This document shows, piece by piece, positions 45,241 through 59,401 of a stretch of DNA of 64,000 nucleotides (position 1 is its first letter; every line of letters begins with the position of its first letter). A model generated the notes under the pieces. It worked only from the letters and a program-made list of their open reading frames with translations, searched no databases and had not been told where the DNA came from. The stretch is from NCBI RefSeq assembly GCF_016859285.1, contig NC_053406.1, positions 9,285,026 to 9,349,025 on the forward strand. The letters run 5' to 3'. The DNA is from Xiphias gladius. Its lineage: Eukaryota; Chordata; Actinopteri; Istiophoriformes; Xiphiidae. A program made the translations under genes and the position numbers.

Positions 45241-48200
45241 AACAACTGCATGTCAAGGATAAGCTCAAAATTTGTGATGGGTGAAGAGAAACAAGGCCTA
45301 CTTTGCTGGCTATAGATTAAGACTCCTCACCTCAAGGTTTCTCTGCTGTTCCTCCTCCAACATGAATATGCCAAAGGAACGTAAACCCTCAGAGCACTTC
45401 ATCATCAGCTCTATAAATATTTATTCATGCACAACAGACCTCAGTGACATGAAAAAAGCTCTGCGGCTTCAGAATGCCACTGCGTTGATAGACTTGAATT
45501 AAATGGGCCCTCTTGGCACTGATCAGGGGAAATTAAGCAGTTCATGCTTTGTTTGGGCTCTTGAGGGCCAGCACCGTTAGATCACCGGTGATGAATAACT
45601 TAACACCTCATCTCATTATTGAAAGCCAATGCTTTCAAGAGCATCATAGCACAGGGCTCCTGCTAAATTAAAGGCCTTCAAAAGTAACTCTGTGCCACTG
45701 TATTATGTGTCTAGGGCCATTACCAGCAATTGAGGCTAAAATCCTTGACACGACCTTGTTAGCATAGGGTACTCTTTATTGGCGTTTTCACAGGCTAATC
45801 AGCACAGCGCACAGTTAAGAGTTGTTCAGTGGTCAGTATTTAAAAAACAGAAAAATAGATAATAATAGAGTTACTTGTCTTTTGGGGTCCCCGTGGCTGA
45901 TTAACTGGCCGTGGCGGGCAGTGAGGTGTCAGCGCTCCCCGCTGTCTGCAGCCTGGCTGAGCAGAGCAATTCTTCTGCCTCTGAGATATTTCCAGTCCCA
46001 TCCAATGCCTCTCCCTCACCTCTGTGAGTGTGAGTGTGACTCACTGTGTTATGTCAGATCACATTCAGTTGTTCATATTTGCAAAAAAAAGAAAAAAAAT
46101 CTTGTGTTTTAGTTTACTGACCTTATTTTCATGGATGGCCATGAATTTAGGCAGTTTTAATAAATTCAAAAAAAAGACAAAAAAAAACAAAAACCCTCTT
46201 ATCCTCAATGAGTATGATTTTCTTATTACACCTTTACATTGGATTCCTTGGAATTTTCTAATCGGATTCAGTTATCCAACTTTGCGTGTCTAAGAGTAGA
46301 CTTTTTTTTTTTAAAATTGATTGGCCCAGTCAAAAATCACAGGAGGCAATGGAGAACTCTTTTAGGTGAAAAACAGTCTTACCAAAATCTTTCAAAACTT
46401 GATAAAGTAAAAGACGGGCTGCCTAAATTGGCTAGCAAACAAATATAGTAATGATTGACCATGAAGTGTTGCCATGTCCTCTTAAAATGCATAAAAAGTG
46501 GTTTGAATTTGAAAAAAATGGTCTCGACTCCATTTTCAGGTACAGTACAGTAATTTTAAAAAATGATCACTTAGTCTTAGTTCATATTTGGTAAAAGCTC
46601 AGCAGGTTTAAACTGGCCAGTTGCATAGCTTTGGCAATGGTATGTGCTCTACAGCGCTCCAATAGTTATTATATTTCAGTTACTCGATCTGCAAATTGTA
46701 AAATAAAAGCTCCGACCTAGTGTGATCTGTTGTTTACTTCATACTATGGCTACTTATCACAGCTAAAAGGAGAACCTACATTCAAATTTTCATCCATTTT
46801 TTAAAGTTTGTTTTTCAGTCAGTTTAAGTTGAACCCAAACTGTTGACTGTTTGAGGTGTGCTAAGTAAATTGTGATTCTATTCATTTTTTGCCCTGACTC
46901 TACTGAATGTGAACTGATACCAGCCCATATCAATCCCATGCTCCTAATGGATGCAGAGTCCTTGTGTGTCACCCAAAGGGATGGGGACTGCTGAAATTCT
47001 GTGCGAGCTCTTCAGGCCATTTCTTATCATGTGTCCTGACCTGCCCATCTGTCATGGCTGGGCGCAGATGGCAATAATGTGGGCAGTGAGATGGTAGCGG
47101 TTCAGCACGTCAGAGCTACTGCAGACCACATCCCATGATAGTGCTGTCCTGATAAATGATATCCAACTGCCATTGTATGGGCACCCAAAAAAGACTTATG
47201 CACCAACTCTCCTCCAACAGAAAGCATTTCTCGTAAAATCCAGTACTCACCCGTTGCTTAATCTGACAACCTGTACAGTTTCCTGGTGAATCAATCCCCA
47301 CAGACACGCTGGGGCTTCTTCTCTGCCATGTACTGGGTATCACTGGTACAATCAGCTGACACATGCAAACTGAAGGAATACTGCATACATTCTCGTGCAA
47401 ACAGACAAGACTAGGCCAGCCACGTTTGCTAGACCATGAGCACAGATTAAGTCGGGTGCCTTGCTGTTTCTAACGTTCTAATGTATCTTCTCCTTCCCCA
47501 GGTTCTGCTCTCATATGCGTCTTCTGTTGCAACATCTGTAGCTCCGGGTTTGGTCTGTTTAGACTAATGCAGTGGTATTGCAGCCTTACCTTACCAGATG
47601 AAAATACTGGAAACACAAATGTCAGTTTCCGCTATTGTCATTAGCAATGACAATATATCAGTGGTCTAAGTCATAAAGTAAGTTCTGCATCTCAAAACAT
47701 AAAATGAAGAAAACTTGAGCCTCACATGATCATGCTTATCAGCATATGAAATTGGATTTGCCACATCCTGTTGAGTGCATAAAACTACAATGCAATATCC
47801 AATGACAACAGGTTATTTCTGAAAGCTAAAGCTCACCCTCAAGCAGAAGCTTCTGCAGCAAGTTTGTCGAACAAGTGCAAGATGTGTGTCAAAAGCTTTT
47901 AGAGTGAAAAATTTGCTGACTTTAAACAAATAATGCTGCCACTGCAATATTCTAAACTGCCATCAGTTATGGAATGAATGCATTTGTCATGTTGCTGCCA
48001 TTGATTTGTGTGTTTCAGTTAAAAAGAGGGAACTGCTCAATTGCCTCCTAATAGCCCAGAGGACGTGGTGGTCGATGCACTCTGCGATTCGATCATTTAA
48101 GAGACTTCCAAAAACAAGAGAACCACGTTAATGGAGAGAACAGAAAAATCTCTCCTTAATTTCTATACGCAGAAAAAATGAATTGATTAAAAATGTATGA

Positions 48201-51200
48201 TGAATTCATTCATGATTTGTGCCACCATTGGACATTATTCTTAAAGTCTTGCAGATATCTCCAAGCATTTGCAAATCCAAAGTCGATCTGTCAACGCCTT
48301 TTCTATAAGAACAAGATTTGTCTGCAATAAGAAAATGAGTATGCCAGAGGTGGGAACAAAATGAATGAAACTATTATTGAATGTATGGAAAATAAAGGAC
48401 TTTTCAAGCTACATTATATGTTGAATATATCTTGAATTTCAAATACAGTTTTATGGCTTACATACAGAAAAATGGGCCTTCATGGAAAGTACTGCAGTCT
48501 TTGGACATTTTGAAATGCTTTAAACTGATCTGTTGGTCGTGGAAACATTGAATTTTAGGATGTGGTGTCCAGGCAGAGCGCATATAAGGGGATCATCCAA
48601 AAATGACAGCTGTGCCATTTGATAAAATGTTGCAGTGGACTAAGCTGTACTTGGATGTTGTGATGAACTGAAAGCCTCTTACAGGACCAACTGCATTCTC
48701 CACTTGCACTTTTTCACCTGACAATAGGGTTCAGGAGCCAAACACACAACAGATTTGTTCAGCTCTGTGCTTGTTCTGTAAATATGGACGTTTATCTGTG
48801 CCCCTCAAAACATAGTGGCTAATTTCATGATTTGGTAAAACACTTACAGGAAGTTACTGGATTGGAGTCAAAGTTTGGCTCATTTATTCGAAAAATTATG
48901 ATATAGAAACACAAATTCTCCTGGGATCCTCCACATTCTTGTGGTCTTCCTTTAATTATAGAGAATGTAAAGCACACCATTGATTTTTTTCCCTTTGACT
49001 ATTTTCAGGCGTAAGGCAGATGAAGTGTGGATGACCTTCCTCTCTGAGCCTTAGGTGCATACTCTATAGACTGCGTACTAAATTACCCTTCATCTTCTCC
49101 CACCCTCACTGAGACCCTGCCCAATGATTGAAACCATCTGTAACATTAAGATAAAATGGAAGTTGAGCAACAAGGGTACATGGTGTTGAGTGAGAGAGAG
49201 ATGTCTTGGAGATTTATCTGATTACTCCTTGGAAGAAGCTTTGCATATTTAATAAGCCCAACCTAGTCAACTTAGTCTTAAGACATTTTCTATAAAGATA
49301 TTTGAAGAATTTGTACAAAAATGCCACTCACGTGACTGTTGAAAAGTGGAAATAAGTGCATCAGAGTTATGAGTGTGTTCTAAAGTGTCACAAAGGTGGA
49401 TTGCATCACAATGTCTAGAAGTGTTTACTCTTCTCATCTCTTTGTGTAACTAACACTATCTTTAATTGTGTTTTGAGATGTGATATGACACATAAGCTCA
49501 AATTCACCCAGCCGCCTGACAGAAGAAGCACTGTGGCGGATGAATGAATGAACGCACTGAGTGAGGGACTGATAGACACCTGTATAATAATACACAAAGA
49601 CAGTATATTTGACAGCCAGGTTATGGTGGTTTTAGGAATTGCCACAGCAAAGAGAGAAACCATCACATCAGTTACAAGATCTGGGACTACAGATAGCGAA
49701 AGAGGGAACTGCCCAGACTGGATTGAAAGTCAGCATGGAAAGACAGAGATCAGGACTAATAATGGAGAAATAATAGATGTGTGTGATGGGTGCCGGGGTA
49801 AAGGTGGCCTTGGATGAACTTCTGCTGTAGCTTCATGAGGAGAAACAGGGACTGACTGAAGGTGAAAGAGAAACACATACAGAAGAATCCCTTGGGAAAG
49901 TAAGACAGTAACCACAGGGTGTAGTACCTTAATGCAAGTGCTTCTCATTTTATCATTGATCTCAGTTATTAACACATGCTCTGTTTTCCTCCATGTGTTC
50001 TGTGGAGATGAGGTTCCCTTTGAACTTCCCTGAGGTTCGTACTCCAGTGCTCCATGACAGACTTTGATGAACCATAGAACCTGCAAAAAAATCAAAAACA
50101 AACAAACCCATTTTCAGAGACCTGGGAAATCTAACCTGATAAAGAGTCATGCCCTCGTCACTTTAATATCTTCATACTTATATATGTTATAATCTTTTCT
50201 GTTTTGTCTTGAAATGCTTTCTCGTCTGTTCTACACAAGCCTATCTAGACACTAGCAGTAATGACCTTTTGGGTGCCTTTGCACTATTTGCATCTTTACT
50301 GTGGAAGAAACCAATGAAATCCTTGTTTATGTTTGGTTTTCTTGACAGTTGATATTAATTCGACAGAACCCTTTGCCATATTCAGGTTCAGTAGGTTTAA
50401 ACTTTTGAGAGTGCCTCCATGTGTTCTTGCATCCCAAATGGATCTATCTTGGTCTATTCAAGTAAGCTTCTTTCCTCCAGGGCAGTTGGGTGAATGAGAA
50501 ATAATTAACTGATAAATTGATAGGCCGTCAGTAATGTACCCTCATGCCCCGCCGGAGCCTTTTGTGCTCCTGTTAAGGAGGTCTTTTGCTTCATTCAGCA
50601 ATTTCATGTCTCATGAAATATAGCCTGAAGTAATCTTCAAGACCAGCTTCCAAGAATGTCATTGGGAACTTGGAGGAAACCGAGGTCTTCTGGCTGTGTA
50701 GTAATTAAGCTCAGACTCATCATGGCTGCTCTCTCGTTGGCTGCTGAGTTGACAGGTTCTCTCTCTCAAGTCTGTGCTCTGCTCTTTGGCTGAAATACAT
50801 CGTTATTCAGTTAATGGGAGAATTTATGTCTTCTCTCTTTCCCAGCTGAGCCAAGGACAGTGTGAAACAACGTAATTGCACAGGTCCTCCAGTGTAGATT
50901 TTTCTGTGCAAGCTCTTGAACATCTTGATTTTACATCCTTTCCCCAAGAAACACTGAACCAGCAGACTTCCTCTGGTCTGTTTCCTTTCTCTCCTCTGAA
51001 CCAGCAAAAATAGCAGCACTGCAGTCTTTGTTTACCTCCAAATGAAACTCTGATGTGTCACTGGTTGCACTGTTCTGGTTTTACAGAGTTGCTGTTTTGT
51101 GTGCAACACCATGAGGCAATAAAAACACTTCAGTGTAATGGAACAGCTGCTTCTCACAGCTCCATAAACGTGGTCCCGGTAATGTAAACGGCGTTTAAAT

Positions 51201-51599
51201 GTTCCTGGCATGAAAGTGCATACACAAATAATTTTTTATTTTGTGGAAACTGACATTGTTACAGCTCTCTATATCCATACAAATCTTTCTTTGATATATT
51301 CATGTAATTCTAGCACAAGAGGATGGTATAAATATGGCAATAACACTTGTTTCTCTTGTCTCTGCTAAAAGCTACCAGCACCTCCTTTCAACTCACTTTG
51401 TGTCAACTAAACTGCACTGCTATTGTTAAATAATCATGGAGCAGACAGGAGCCAAAACTGAGAATGGCGACACACATCAAATATAGACCAGTGTATGTGG
51501 CTGTTTTTAAATATATTAGATAACTCTTATTTTATATTTGTGGCAAACATTTCATACTGCAGATCCAGTCAGAAAAAGGTGCCGTGGCCAAGACAGCTG
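45241..51599. other. Gene-poor interval, part 2
   Basis: AT-rich sequence without long open frames or recognisable coding exons. Repeat-free, moderately GC segments at about 45520-45720, 46985-47150 and 50520-50720 are candidates for conserved non-coding elements on appearance only. The stretch 46090-46450 is A/T-run rich. Confidence 0.35.
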
Positions 51600-51796
51600 C
51601 AATAATAGTCAAGTCAATTTATTTATTAATATGCATCTAAAAACAACAAAGCATATGGAGACTACGCTAACCATCTCCTGACTGTAGCTTTATATCTAAC
51701 AGACAGATATGAGAGTGCGAATTATATTTTAATGTTACTCTTGGCAAGACAGCAAAAAAGTTTATTTCCCCAAATTTTAAAGTATTCCTTTAAGGA
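51600..51796 (-). repeat. Fold-back MITE fragment
   Basis: Minus-orientation arm: CCATCTCCTGACTGTAGCTT, ACAGACAGATATGAGAGTGC, CTCTTGGCAAGACAGCAAAA and the terminal AAAGTATTCCTTTAAGG, as in the copy at 15219-15660. Confidence 0.55.
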
Positions 51797-52437
51797 GCAG
51801 AGTTTTGTTTTGAGCTTTGGCGTTTGTTCATTTCATTTAGGCATTTCTTCACACGCGGCTTCTCCAGACTCTTCACTAAGCTCCGTGCGATCCTCAAATT
51901 GACTTTGTGATCAAATGACAATACAATTATCCTTAATTTGCTATTGATATACATGATGAGAAGATTTGGTTTAAGATGGATTCAATCGCTATCAATGTGT
52001 TTCTCCCTGATATGAATAAACTGCAGTTTTGCCAGTATTCCCAGACCGATCCATCTATGTGCAGGTGCTGACAGTGCACATTGGTTTGGCCCCGCTACAC
52101 TTGTAATACAATTGGTATTGATCAGCAGAACAGATAAGTCAAGACAAATTGAATCCAGACCTGACCAGTAGGCAAAGAGAGCAAAATTCCCTTCTCAGAT
52201 CATCAAGTCGGTGGGTTCCACTTCATTCATCGCTGTCTCTCTCTGTCAGGCAGGTGGTGCCTGACATGTAGACAGCCCATCATCCCTTTCCTTTGACTTG
52301 CAACCTTCTTAGTAATTAGGCACTACTTAAGCTGAGATATGAAAATGAATTGTCTGTACTCTGCTGGAGATCCCTTTCCTGGGCATTGCAGCTGGAGAGC
52401 TGCAGAGTTGGAAAACTGCATGTGTAGAAGGTGCGAA

Positions 52438-52440
<3 letters not shown>

Positions 52441-52522
<82 letters not shown>
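52441..52522 (+). repeat. TG microsatellite, about 41 units
   Basis: An uninterrupted TG run of about 82 bp, directly visible. Likely highly polymorphic. Confidence 0.97.
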
Positions 52523-52523
<1 letters not shown>

Positions 52524-52705
52524 ATGTGAAACGGAACAAGATGGTGAGGGAGACATGAAAGTGTGAGCATGTGTGCATGTACTGCATGTGCATGATGAGT
52601 GTTCATCTTTTTCATTTGCACATGGCTGAGAATCCATATTGTAGAATCAGATACAGTATAAATAGACTTCAGAAATCGGACAGTACTTTTTCCAGTTTTT
52701 CAATC

Positions 52706-52780
52706 TTTAAAGGAATTGTTTGACATTTTGGGAAATATATTTGATGAGATGTCTAAGAGTTTAATGAGAAGATCACCAGC
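52706..52780 (+). repeat. Fold-back MITE terminal fragment
   Basis: TTTAAAGGAATTGTTTGACA and TTTTGGGAAATATATTTGAT followed by AATGAGAAGATCACCAGCTG match the left end of the same family; the element breaks off after about 75 bp. Confidence 0.5.
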
Positions 52781-54779
52781 TGTTGGTCCCTAACTTCTTC
52801 CAGCACTGAGCTAGTGTAGCTGTGTTTTCCTTCCCCTCTCACACAGTGTGCATCTCATTAGCTGTACCCTACTTTGTCTTCAGCGAGCTGTGTGCTAATA
52901 GAAGCTGATTGGCTCTGTGGCTTTCAGTGCCCAGCAGCTAGCACTTGTTATAAAAATGGCTCTGCACACTCTGATGGGGAGGAGCATTACGCTGTATGCA
53001 GGGACCTGGCCACAGGAGCTGACGCTTCACTGAGACAGGGAGCATCACAGGAGTGGATAGCGAAGAGGTGTGTGACAGCGGTTGGGAGCCCTGCAGAGGA
53101 GGGAAGGATAAGGCAAGGAAATACAGAGGAAGACAAAAGAAGAGCATAGAAGGAGAGAGAGAAACATTAGAAGATCATGAAGAAGAGGATCCATGGCAGG
53201 CGGAGCTGTCAGGTTTTCCCTGTGTGAGATTTCATTATGCAGCTGTCTCTTGCTCTCCAGCGTGCTCATGATTAACTTGCCAACCACGGGGCTCTTTTGA
53301 CACAATGTTTATTTAGAAAGTGTAAAGAGGTGCATGCAGACAGACAAATCTGTGATGGTTGGCCACATATAACAGCTACAGTGTGTACGAAATGTACAGA
53401 TGAGGCAGGAATGGCTAAAGGGCAAAAGGTTAACTCTGCTTTATGCTGTTTTTATCATTAGCCTCTGTCCCAAAATTAGTCTGCAACATAGAACAGTAGC
53501 TCCTTCCCTCAGCTACTGTAAAACATTGCAGATTTGCTGAAGTGAAATTCTAGTATTGCATACATTTGATGACATTTTATTTAAATTAAAAAAGCACGGA
53601 GAAGCAATGTTTGACAAGCTATTTAATGATAGAGAAGAGAAAGTAAGGATTTCTGCTTTGATGCTGTGCATATTAATTATAAGAAATGTCCATGCTAGGT
53701 ACGAACCATATAAATTGATTATATGAGCTTCCTGCAAATCGGTCTGTACAATTCCAGCAGAAGCAGTACAATTTTAACATTACATTGCACTTACACATCC
53801 CAGCATCCCTGACCAGATTTATAAAAAGCCATGTGGTTGTACTTGAATCAAAAGTGCGGAGAGAGGAGATGTAATGCTGAGCGATACAGTGGCCTGAGGT
53901 TTACAAATAGAACAACCTGATACGAGAGAAACGAAGCTGCCTCTCTTCTGTACCTTCCAGCTTCGTACTGGGACTTGGCCCCCGGCCCACAGACAAAGTA
54001 ACAGACTGAAATTATTTCTTGTCATATGAGTCCAGACCCAAATACACCAGGTCTGAATTCCAGCACTGATGGGATTTACTACATGTCCAGGTGAATTTCA
54101 TGTCATTACAGGTGAAACAAAAAAGAACAAAATGTCAAATTCTAACAAAAAAATCACGATATTCTCCGCTCTTAAAATTACATGCTGTCCTAATTTTATT
54201 AACCTGTACAACAGTAGATACTGCTTTAGCTTTGAATTTGGATAGAAAAACCCTATTGCATGTTTCACTTTTGTGGAGAGCAATGAAATAAAACCCCAGA
54301 TTTTGTTCAACGACAACAAGTTTTTATGTCAAATGTCAATGTTTTCAGAATTCCACAGTAGTGTTACAGTTGGGAGAATTAAAAAATGGTTGAGATATGG
54401 TAGGGGTTAGGCAACTAAAAGACTTGGGTATGATTAAGGAATACTTGTGCTTAAGGTTAATAAAAACGTGAACATTTATTTCAGGTATGATATGACAGAG
54501 GCAAACTCCAATCCCCTGCGTGAAAGTATGATGCACTACACTGCCATCCACCATCCCAACCTCCACACCTTTAAAATCACTGTTTATATATATTGTATAG
54601 GGCGCACTATTTTCTGCATTGACACTAAACGTTGGCACTGCATATCAATCGAGAGGATACTGGGTTGGTGTTTGTGAGATGGAGGATCTTCTGTTGTCCA
54701 GTCTGAGCTCCACAAGCAGCAGCCTCCTAAACCTACCATCACTGTTGCTCTTTGTCTTTCAACGGAAAGAACTCCAGCA

Positions 54780-55360
54780 GCACCTGCACACTCATCATCT
54801 CCTCTCTTCCCAGACCTCCAACTTCTCCTTGTCCTCGGTCAGCACTTTCCTGAAGTTGTCTAAGAGCATTACGTCGACTTTTCTGCTGCTTTTTTGCTCT
54901 GGATCAGCTCTCAACTTGCCCTCTTTCTCAGCTTGACCAAAATCTGTGCATGTACTTTTGTATCGGACTGTGTAAGACATTTTTCTCAGCCTGGCTTTTC
55001 TACTTCTTGTAGTTACTTTCTTCTGTTGCTTCATTTGCCATAATCTATAGCTCTCTATCTTCTTATTTCCTTCTATGGCTGTCCCAGTCTAAATTTGCTT
55101 CTTTTCACTCTTTCTCCAAGGTGCCTTTGATCGTCTCTCTTGTCTTCCAGGCAGCATGAGTTGGTTGTTCTCCCTCTTCTGAGCAAAGAGACTTTCCTGA
55201 ATGGAGGTGATTTCTTTTTCTTTCTTTTTCATCTCACCTTCTATCTTACTGCATTCAGTGCCATCTTATTTGCATCATATGTTCTCTACTCTCTGCTTTA
55301 ATGATCCTTTCAAAACTGGTCATTTCTTCCACGAGAGAGCTCAGCCTCATTTTATAGGTC
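54780..55360 (-). pseudogene. Unidentified degenerate coding-like relic, Lys/Glu-rich
   Basis: On the minus strand a Lys/Glu-rich reading continues for about 550 bp but shifts between frames. From 55355 it reads MRLSSLVEEMTSFERIIKAE. From about 55255 it reads SKIEGEMKKKEKEITSIQES and continues FAQKRENNQLML. From 55034 it reads MKQQKKVTTRSRKARLRKMS, continues with DFGQAEKEGKLRADPEQKSS and ends FRKVLTEDKEKLEVWEER before a stop. The composition and absence of intron signals suggest an old processed copy of a coiled-coil gene. I do not recognise the parent. No poly(A) remnant is clear. Chance Lys/Glu-rich reading of purine-rich DNA is the alternative. Confidence 0.3.
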
Positions 55361-56460
55361 TGAGCTGAAAGCCTACTGGTCCTGCAAGTCTTTTGCAAAT
55401 GTATTAATTTTATTTATTTATTATTTAATAAGTTGCACTAATTGAACCCTTGTTACACCAGGCTGAGAAAATTACTATTGTCTCATTCTCTCAAGATCGT
55501 ATCTGGCTAATTCCAGTCCCAGCAGCAACATTTACGCTATTGAACAAAGAAGATGTGTTGGAAAGAACGTCCAGCTTAAATGAACCAACTGAGTAAAGAC
55601 AGAGCTAAAGTGGAAAGATATGGTTATTGTTTCCAGTCAGAGCAAACAGTATTATCTGTATGCGTAATTGAAAGCCTTCATGGTGCTAGCAATAAATGTC
55701 AGGGGTCAGGTTAACTGCAGGCAGCCGTCTGCAGTTGCAACACAGCTTCCTTCTGTGGAGTCTCAAATAACATGATAATAAAGATAAATCACTTCCCTCT
55801 GCTAAAAGGCGAATGTGTATGCATGGACTGATTTGTACTGTGTACACGACTGTGCATCATATATCTGATGCTGTCCCCTACACTCCACAGTGACTGTGAG
55901 TTATACTTTACGCTTAGCTCCCTGTTGTACATACAGTGTGTACTGTGAAACTCTGAAAGCCCTCGCCGAGTCTGCACCAGCGGCACCAAGACAAATCTGT
56001 GCGCATCTATTGTTCCCGGTGATTCAAGGGACAGTGAATCCTATTGAATGTGGATAAAACACCACAGATTCTGAAACTTTTTCAATCCAGCTATTTTCTG
56101 AAATTCATACTAATCTGGTTTGATGAAAATGCTTGACTATTTTCAACAGAAGTAGCGCTGGAGATGAGTTTTGGATTTATTATTTTGAATTTGCCATGCA
56201 GGGACAGCCTAACAGACTCTACTTACTCACAGTGCAGACTTATGGCTTGCTAGACCATCAGGGTTTATTCATGTATGTAAATGTTTCTCCCGATACCTTG
56301 GAGTAAACCCTCCTCAGTCATTTCTCACGTAGTTCATCTTATTATCTGTGCTTTAGAATTGCAGATAACCTAAGGAAGTGAATCTCATTGGAGTTGGACA
56401 AGGCTCTCACAACATGAAGATCTGCAGCTCTCAGAACTTCCACAATTGCTACACAGACAG
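55361..56460. other. Gene-poor interval, part 3
   Basis: No gene, RNA or clear repeat recognised. Short open frames are shadows without domain content. Confidence 0.4.
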
Positions 56461-57140
56461 TAGAGACCTACAGTGCTTTATGAAGTACTTACTTATACTA
56501 CAGTATAAATATGTCCTTGTTAACCGACCATCTCTCTTGGTATGGCTGCCCAGACTGTTGGGACTGTATGTGTGATATGTTTTGCATTGTGCTTTAAGAA
56601 CAATGGTTAATGCTATACTTTTGTTTTTGTCAACAGATCCCACGTAAAGACCAAAGCCAACAATGTGTTGGTCTGTCTCTCATACTTTGTGACTTCCCTA
56701 ACCTGTCTTTGGCACTCAACCCCTGACCCACTGAAGACAGATGTATACTTTGATTCTTTAAAAAGGCAAAAAAAAACAACATTTCCTTAAACAGCTTGGC
56801 ACTGGAAGTTTAAGCAAATCTTACTCAAACAGGAGTAAATCGTGCATTATTGGGTGACTATTTTCAGCTGTGGTTTAACATTTGGTACTATAGTGAGTAT
56901 TTAAATCAGCAAGACGGTGTATATGAAGTAAAATCAACTACATTATCCATGTTCATGGTAATGAAACATCAGTCATCCAGGGGAAAATTGTGTCTCATCT
57001 ATGTTTTTTGGTAGTTTTTGAACAACAGTAGACCTACTGTATATACCACAGAGAAATAAGCTCTGTCAGGATTTGGCTCCACAGGCAATATTTCTCAGTA
57101 TGATCAATTTATCGTAAATTTAGTTTTTACTGGACAGTAC
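56461..57140 (+). repeat. Dispersed fish repeat, longer copy
   Basis: Holds the block shared with 45001-45240 (AAGACCAAAGCCAACAATGT, then CATACTTTGTGACTTCCCTA and TGTCTTTGGCACTCAACCCC), followed by a downstream part with TTTTCAGCTGTGGTTTAACA and CCACAGAGAAATAAGCTCTG. Limits are approximate. Confidence 0.45.
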
Positions 57141-58825
57141 CAAGAATAGTGAATATTTGCCAGCCGTATCCTTTAATTTTTCGTTTGTTTAATTTGATGT
57201 TTTAGAGAGAAAGTCATTACTTAGTAGTTTTATTACAGACATGGCAATATATTTTAAGATATTATAGATAAGTTCAATTCACTAGCCCTGACACTTCAAT
57301 GGTCTTGAGCAGGGAGCCACTATAGACTGAAGTGAAAAAAGGATTACTTTGGACAGCTGTTTTAAATGCATGGAGTATTAGATGTGTGAAGTTTACTACA
57401 TTAGAATAAATAAAGTCAAATATCAAATATTTTATGCCAGACACATTTTTCATGTGGTAAAAATTTGACACAAGAGTATCGACAAATGCCACACGGCCCC
57501 ATGGAGCAAGAAGGACATTGAGGTCACCCTCTTTGTTCCTGTGCCCCAACCTGCTGGGCTGAGGTTGGCTTCTTCAGACAGTCAAAATGCTCTCTATGTC
57601 TGCTCAAATAAAGATGGGATTGATTCTCTGTGCGTGTCCGAGAGCTGGTGCATGCTCCACAGAGGAGATATGGAAGCGTAACATGCTCAAACACACACCA
57701 GGTTTGTTAACTATCATGTGTTTGTTGTAAGATAACTGTCACAGTGTTTACAGTATATTTTCATTCTTTTTAGTCCAGTTAACAATCATACCTTTCAAAC
57801 AATGAACACACATAGTCCTTTATTTTCATACAGAATATACTTTATTTTTTCTTTGTTATCTAATTTGAGAGCATGCATTTTCTCTTCTGTCTTACATTCA
57901 GTTTGCTTGAATTCGTCTGTTCATCTTGGTCCCAAACACTTAGGATCGGTCTCACGCTCCTCACCCCTCACATATCTTATGCCAAATCACTTACACCAAT
58001 CACAAAGCAAACCAAGACACTGTAGACACACATTTTATAGCAGTTCCAATGGTGTTGTATTTTTTTCAAATTGAAGAAATGAGATTGATTCATAACTATA
58101 GAACATAAAAAGACTATTACCACGATCTTTATGATCAACAGAAACACTTTTGTACTTCTACCCCTCTTGAAAGAGATGGTAGATCTCAAAGTGTTTATCC
58201 TGAAGACTAAAAAAAAAAAATTGATAATGAATAAAAATAAAATAGAAGCAGTTGTTGAGCGCAAAAGAGTAGAAGCAATATCACATCACATCATGATATG
58301 TGCCTGGCAAACTGTGGATATTTTTATTGTGAAATTTTAAATGACAGACAGCCTGGGTTTGCTGTTTGTATTGGAGGCTTCCAAACAAAACACCAAATTA
58401 TTTTAATCTTGGAGAAATGTACGCCAGTGTCTACAAAAGGCAGTATGCATGTGCACCACATCATCAACACACACATATACACATAACTAAAAATAGAGTC
58501 TGTGGAACTCTCTGAGGGAGGAGTATCTTCAACACAACAAAGCCAAATAAAGGTTTTTCTTCAGAATAATTCATGAGTCAAAACCCTGATGGAAATGTTA
58601 CAGAACAGCATCAAAAACTTCCACAGTGGAATGAAATATAAAATACACGCACATATGACCTCAAAGAAACTTAAAAGAAGCCGTGCGCGACATAATAAAT
58701 ATATTATTATAACATATTATTGTAGTTTTCCAGAGAGAGTGAAATGGACAATGCACTGGACAGTATGTTTAGACTTGAACACTAAAAGCACAAAGGCCTT
58801 AACACTACTCTTTATGTTTTAGCGT

Positions 58826-58935
58826 TAGTTGCTTGAAGTGGAGGGAGACCCCTTGTAGGCTACAACAAGAAGGATGGAGATTTAATTCTCAGTGTCAGCC
58901 CCCATCCACCCTGCTGAAGTGTCCTTCATCACATC
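58826..58935 (+). repeat. SINE-like fragment
   Basis: GGAGGGAGACCCCTTGTAGG, GATTTAATTCTCAGTGTCAG and CCTGCTGAAGTGTCCTTCAT follow the order of a tRNA-derived fish SINE (B-box-like TTTAATTCTC, then a 'GAAGTGTCCTT' block). Strongly decayed. Confidence 0.4.
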
Positions 58936-59400
58936 CTTGAACTGCTACCACCTCTAGTGTTCTGTGGATGACCTTTGACCTCTGATTCCTGTGGAGACAA
59001 ACGAGGAAAATGAACATCTTGCTTTGGGCACAAGTGCAGAATCACATACTGTGTACTTTACCTGCGCTCTAAAGGTAAAATCCACAGAAACTGAGACGAA
59101 AAAAGTGGAGATATTGCAAAACCCTCCCAGGATTTTCATGTTATCAAAAACGGTCTTTCTTTATATACACTAACAAGTTCAACACTTACCACTGTAGATA
59201 CTACAATGTAAGAGTCCTCTGTGCTCTGAGTACTCATTTCAGATGACACATGAATCATGTACCAAATTAACCTGCAGAGGACTGGTTATCAGTCCTGGAC
59301 TCAGAGCCCTGTAGGTTTAAATCACAAACATTTAACCAGGGACTTTTTAGTCCAGGTAGCAATTTTAATCAGGCAGCTATGCAGTAGGACAGAAAACTAA

Positions 59401-59401
<1 letters not shown>

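Noticed and set aside
52316-52637. Three overlapping frames rich in His/Thr or Val/Cys
   Set aside because: They are translations of the TG microsatellite and have no protein meaning.
52874-53271. Two plus-strand frames of 91 and 72 codons
   Set aside because: Adjacent frames without domain, splice signals or codon bias; probably chance in a purine-rich stretch.
59276-59400. Possible second SINE copy near the CA microsatellite
   Set aside because: Only a short GTAGGTTTAAATCACAAAC resembles a B box and no adjoining SINE body is seen.
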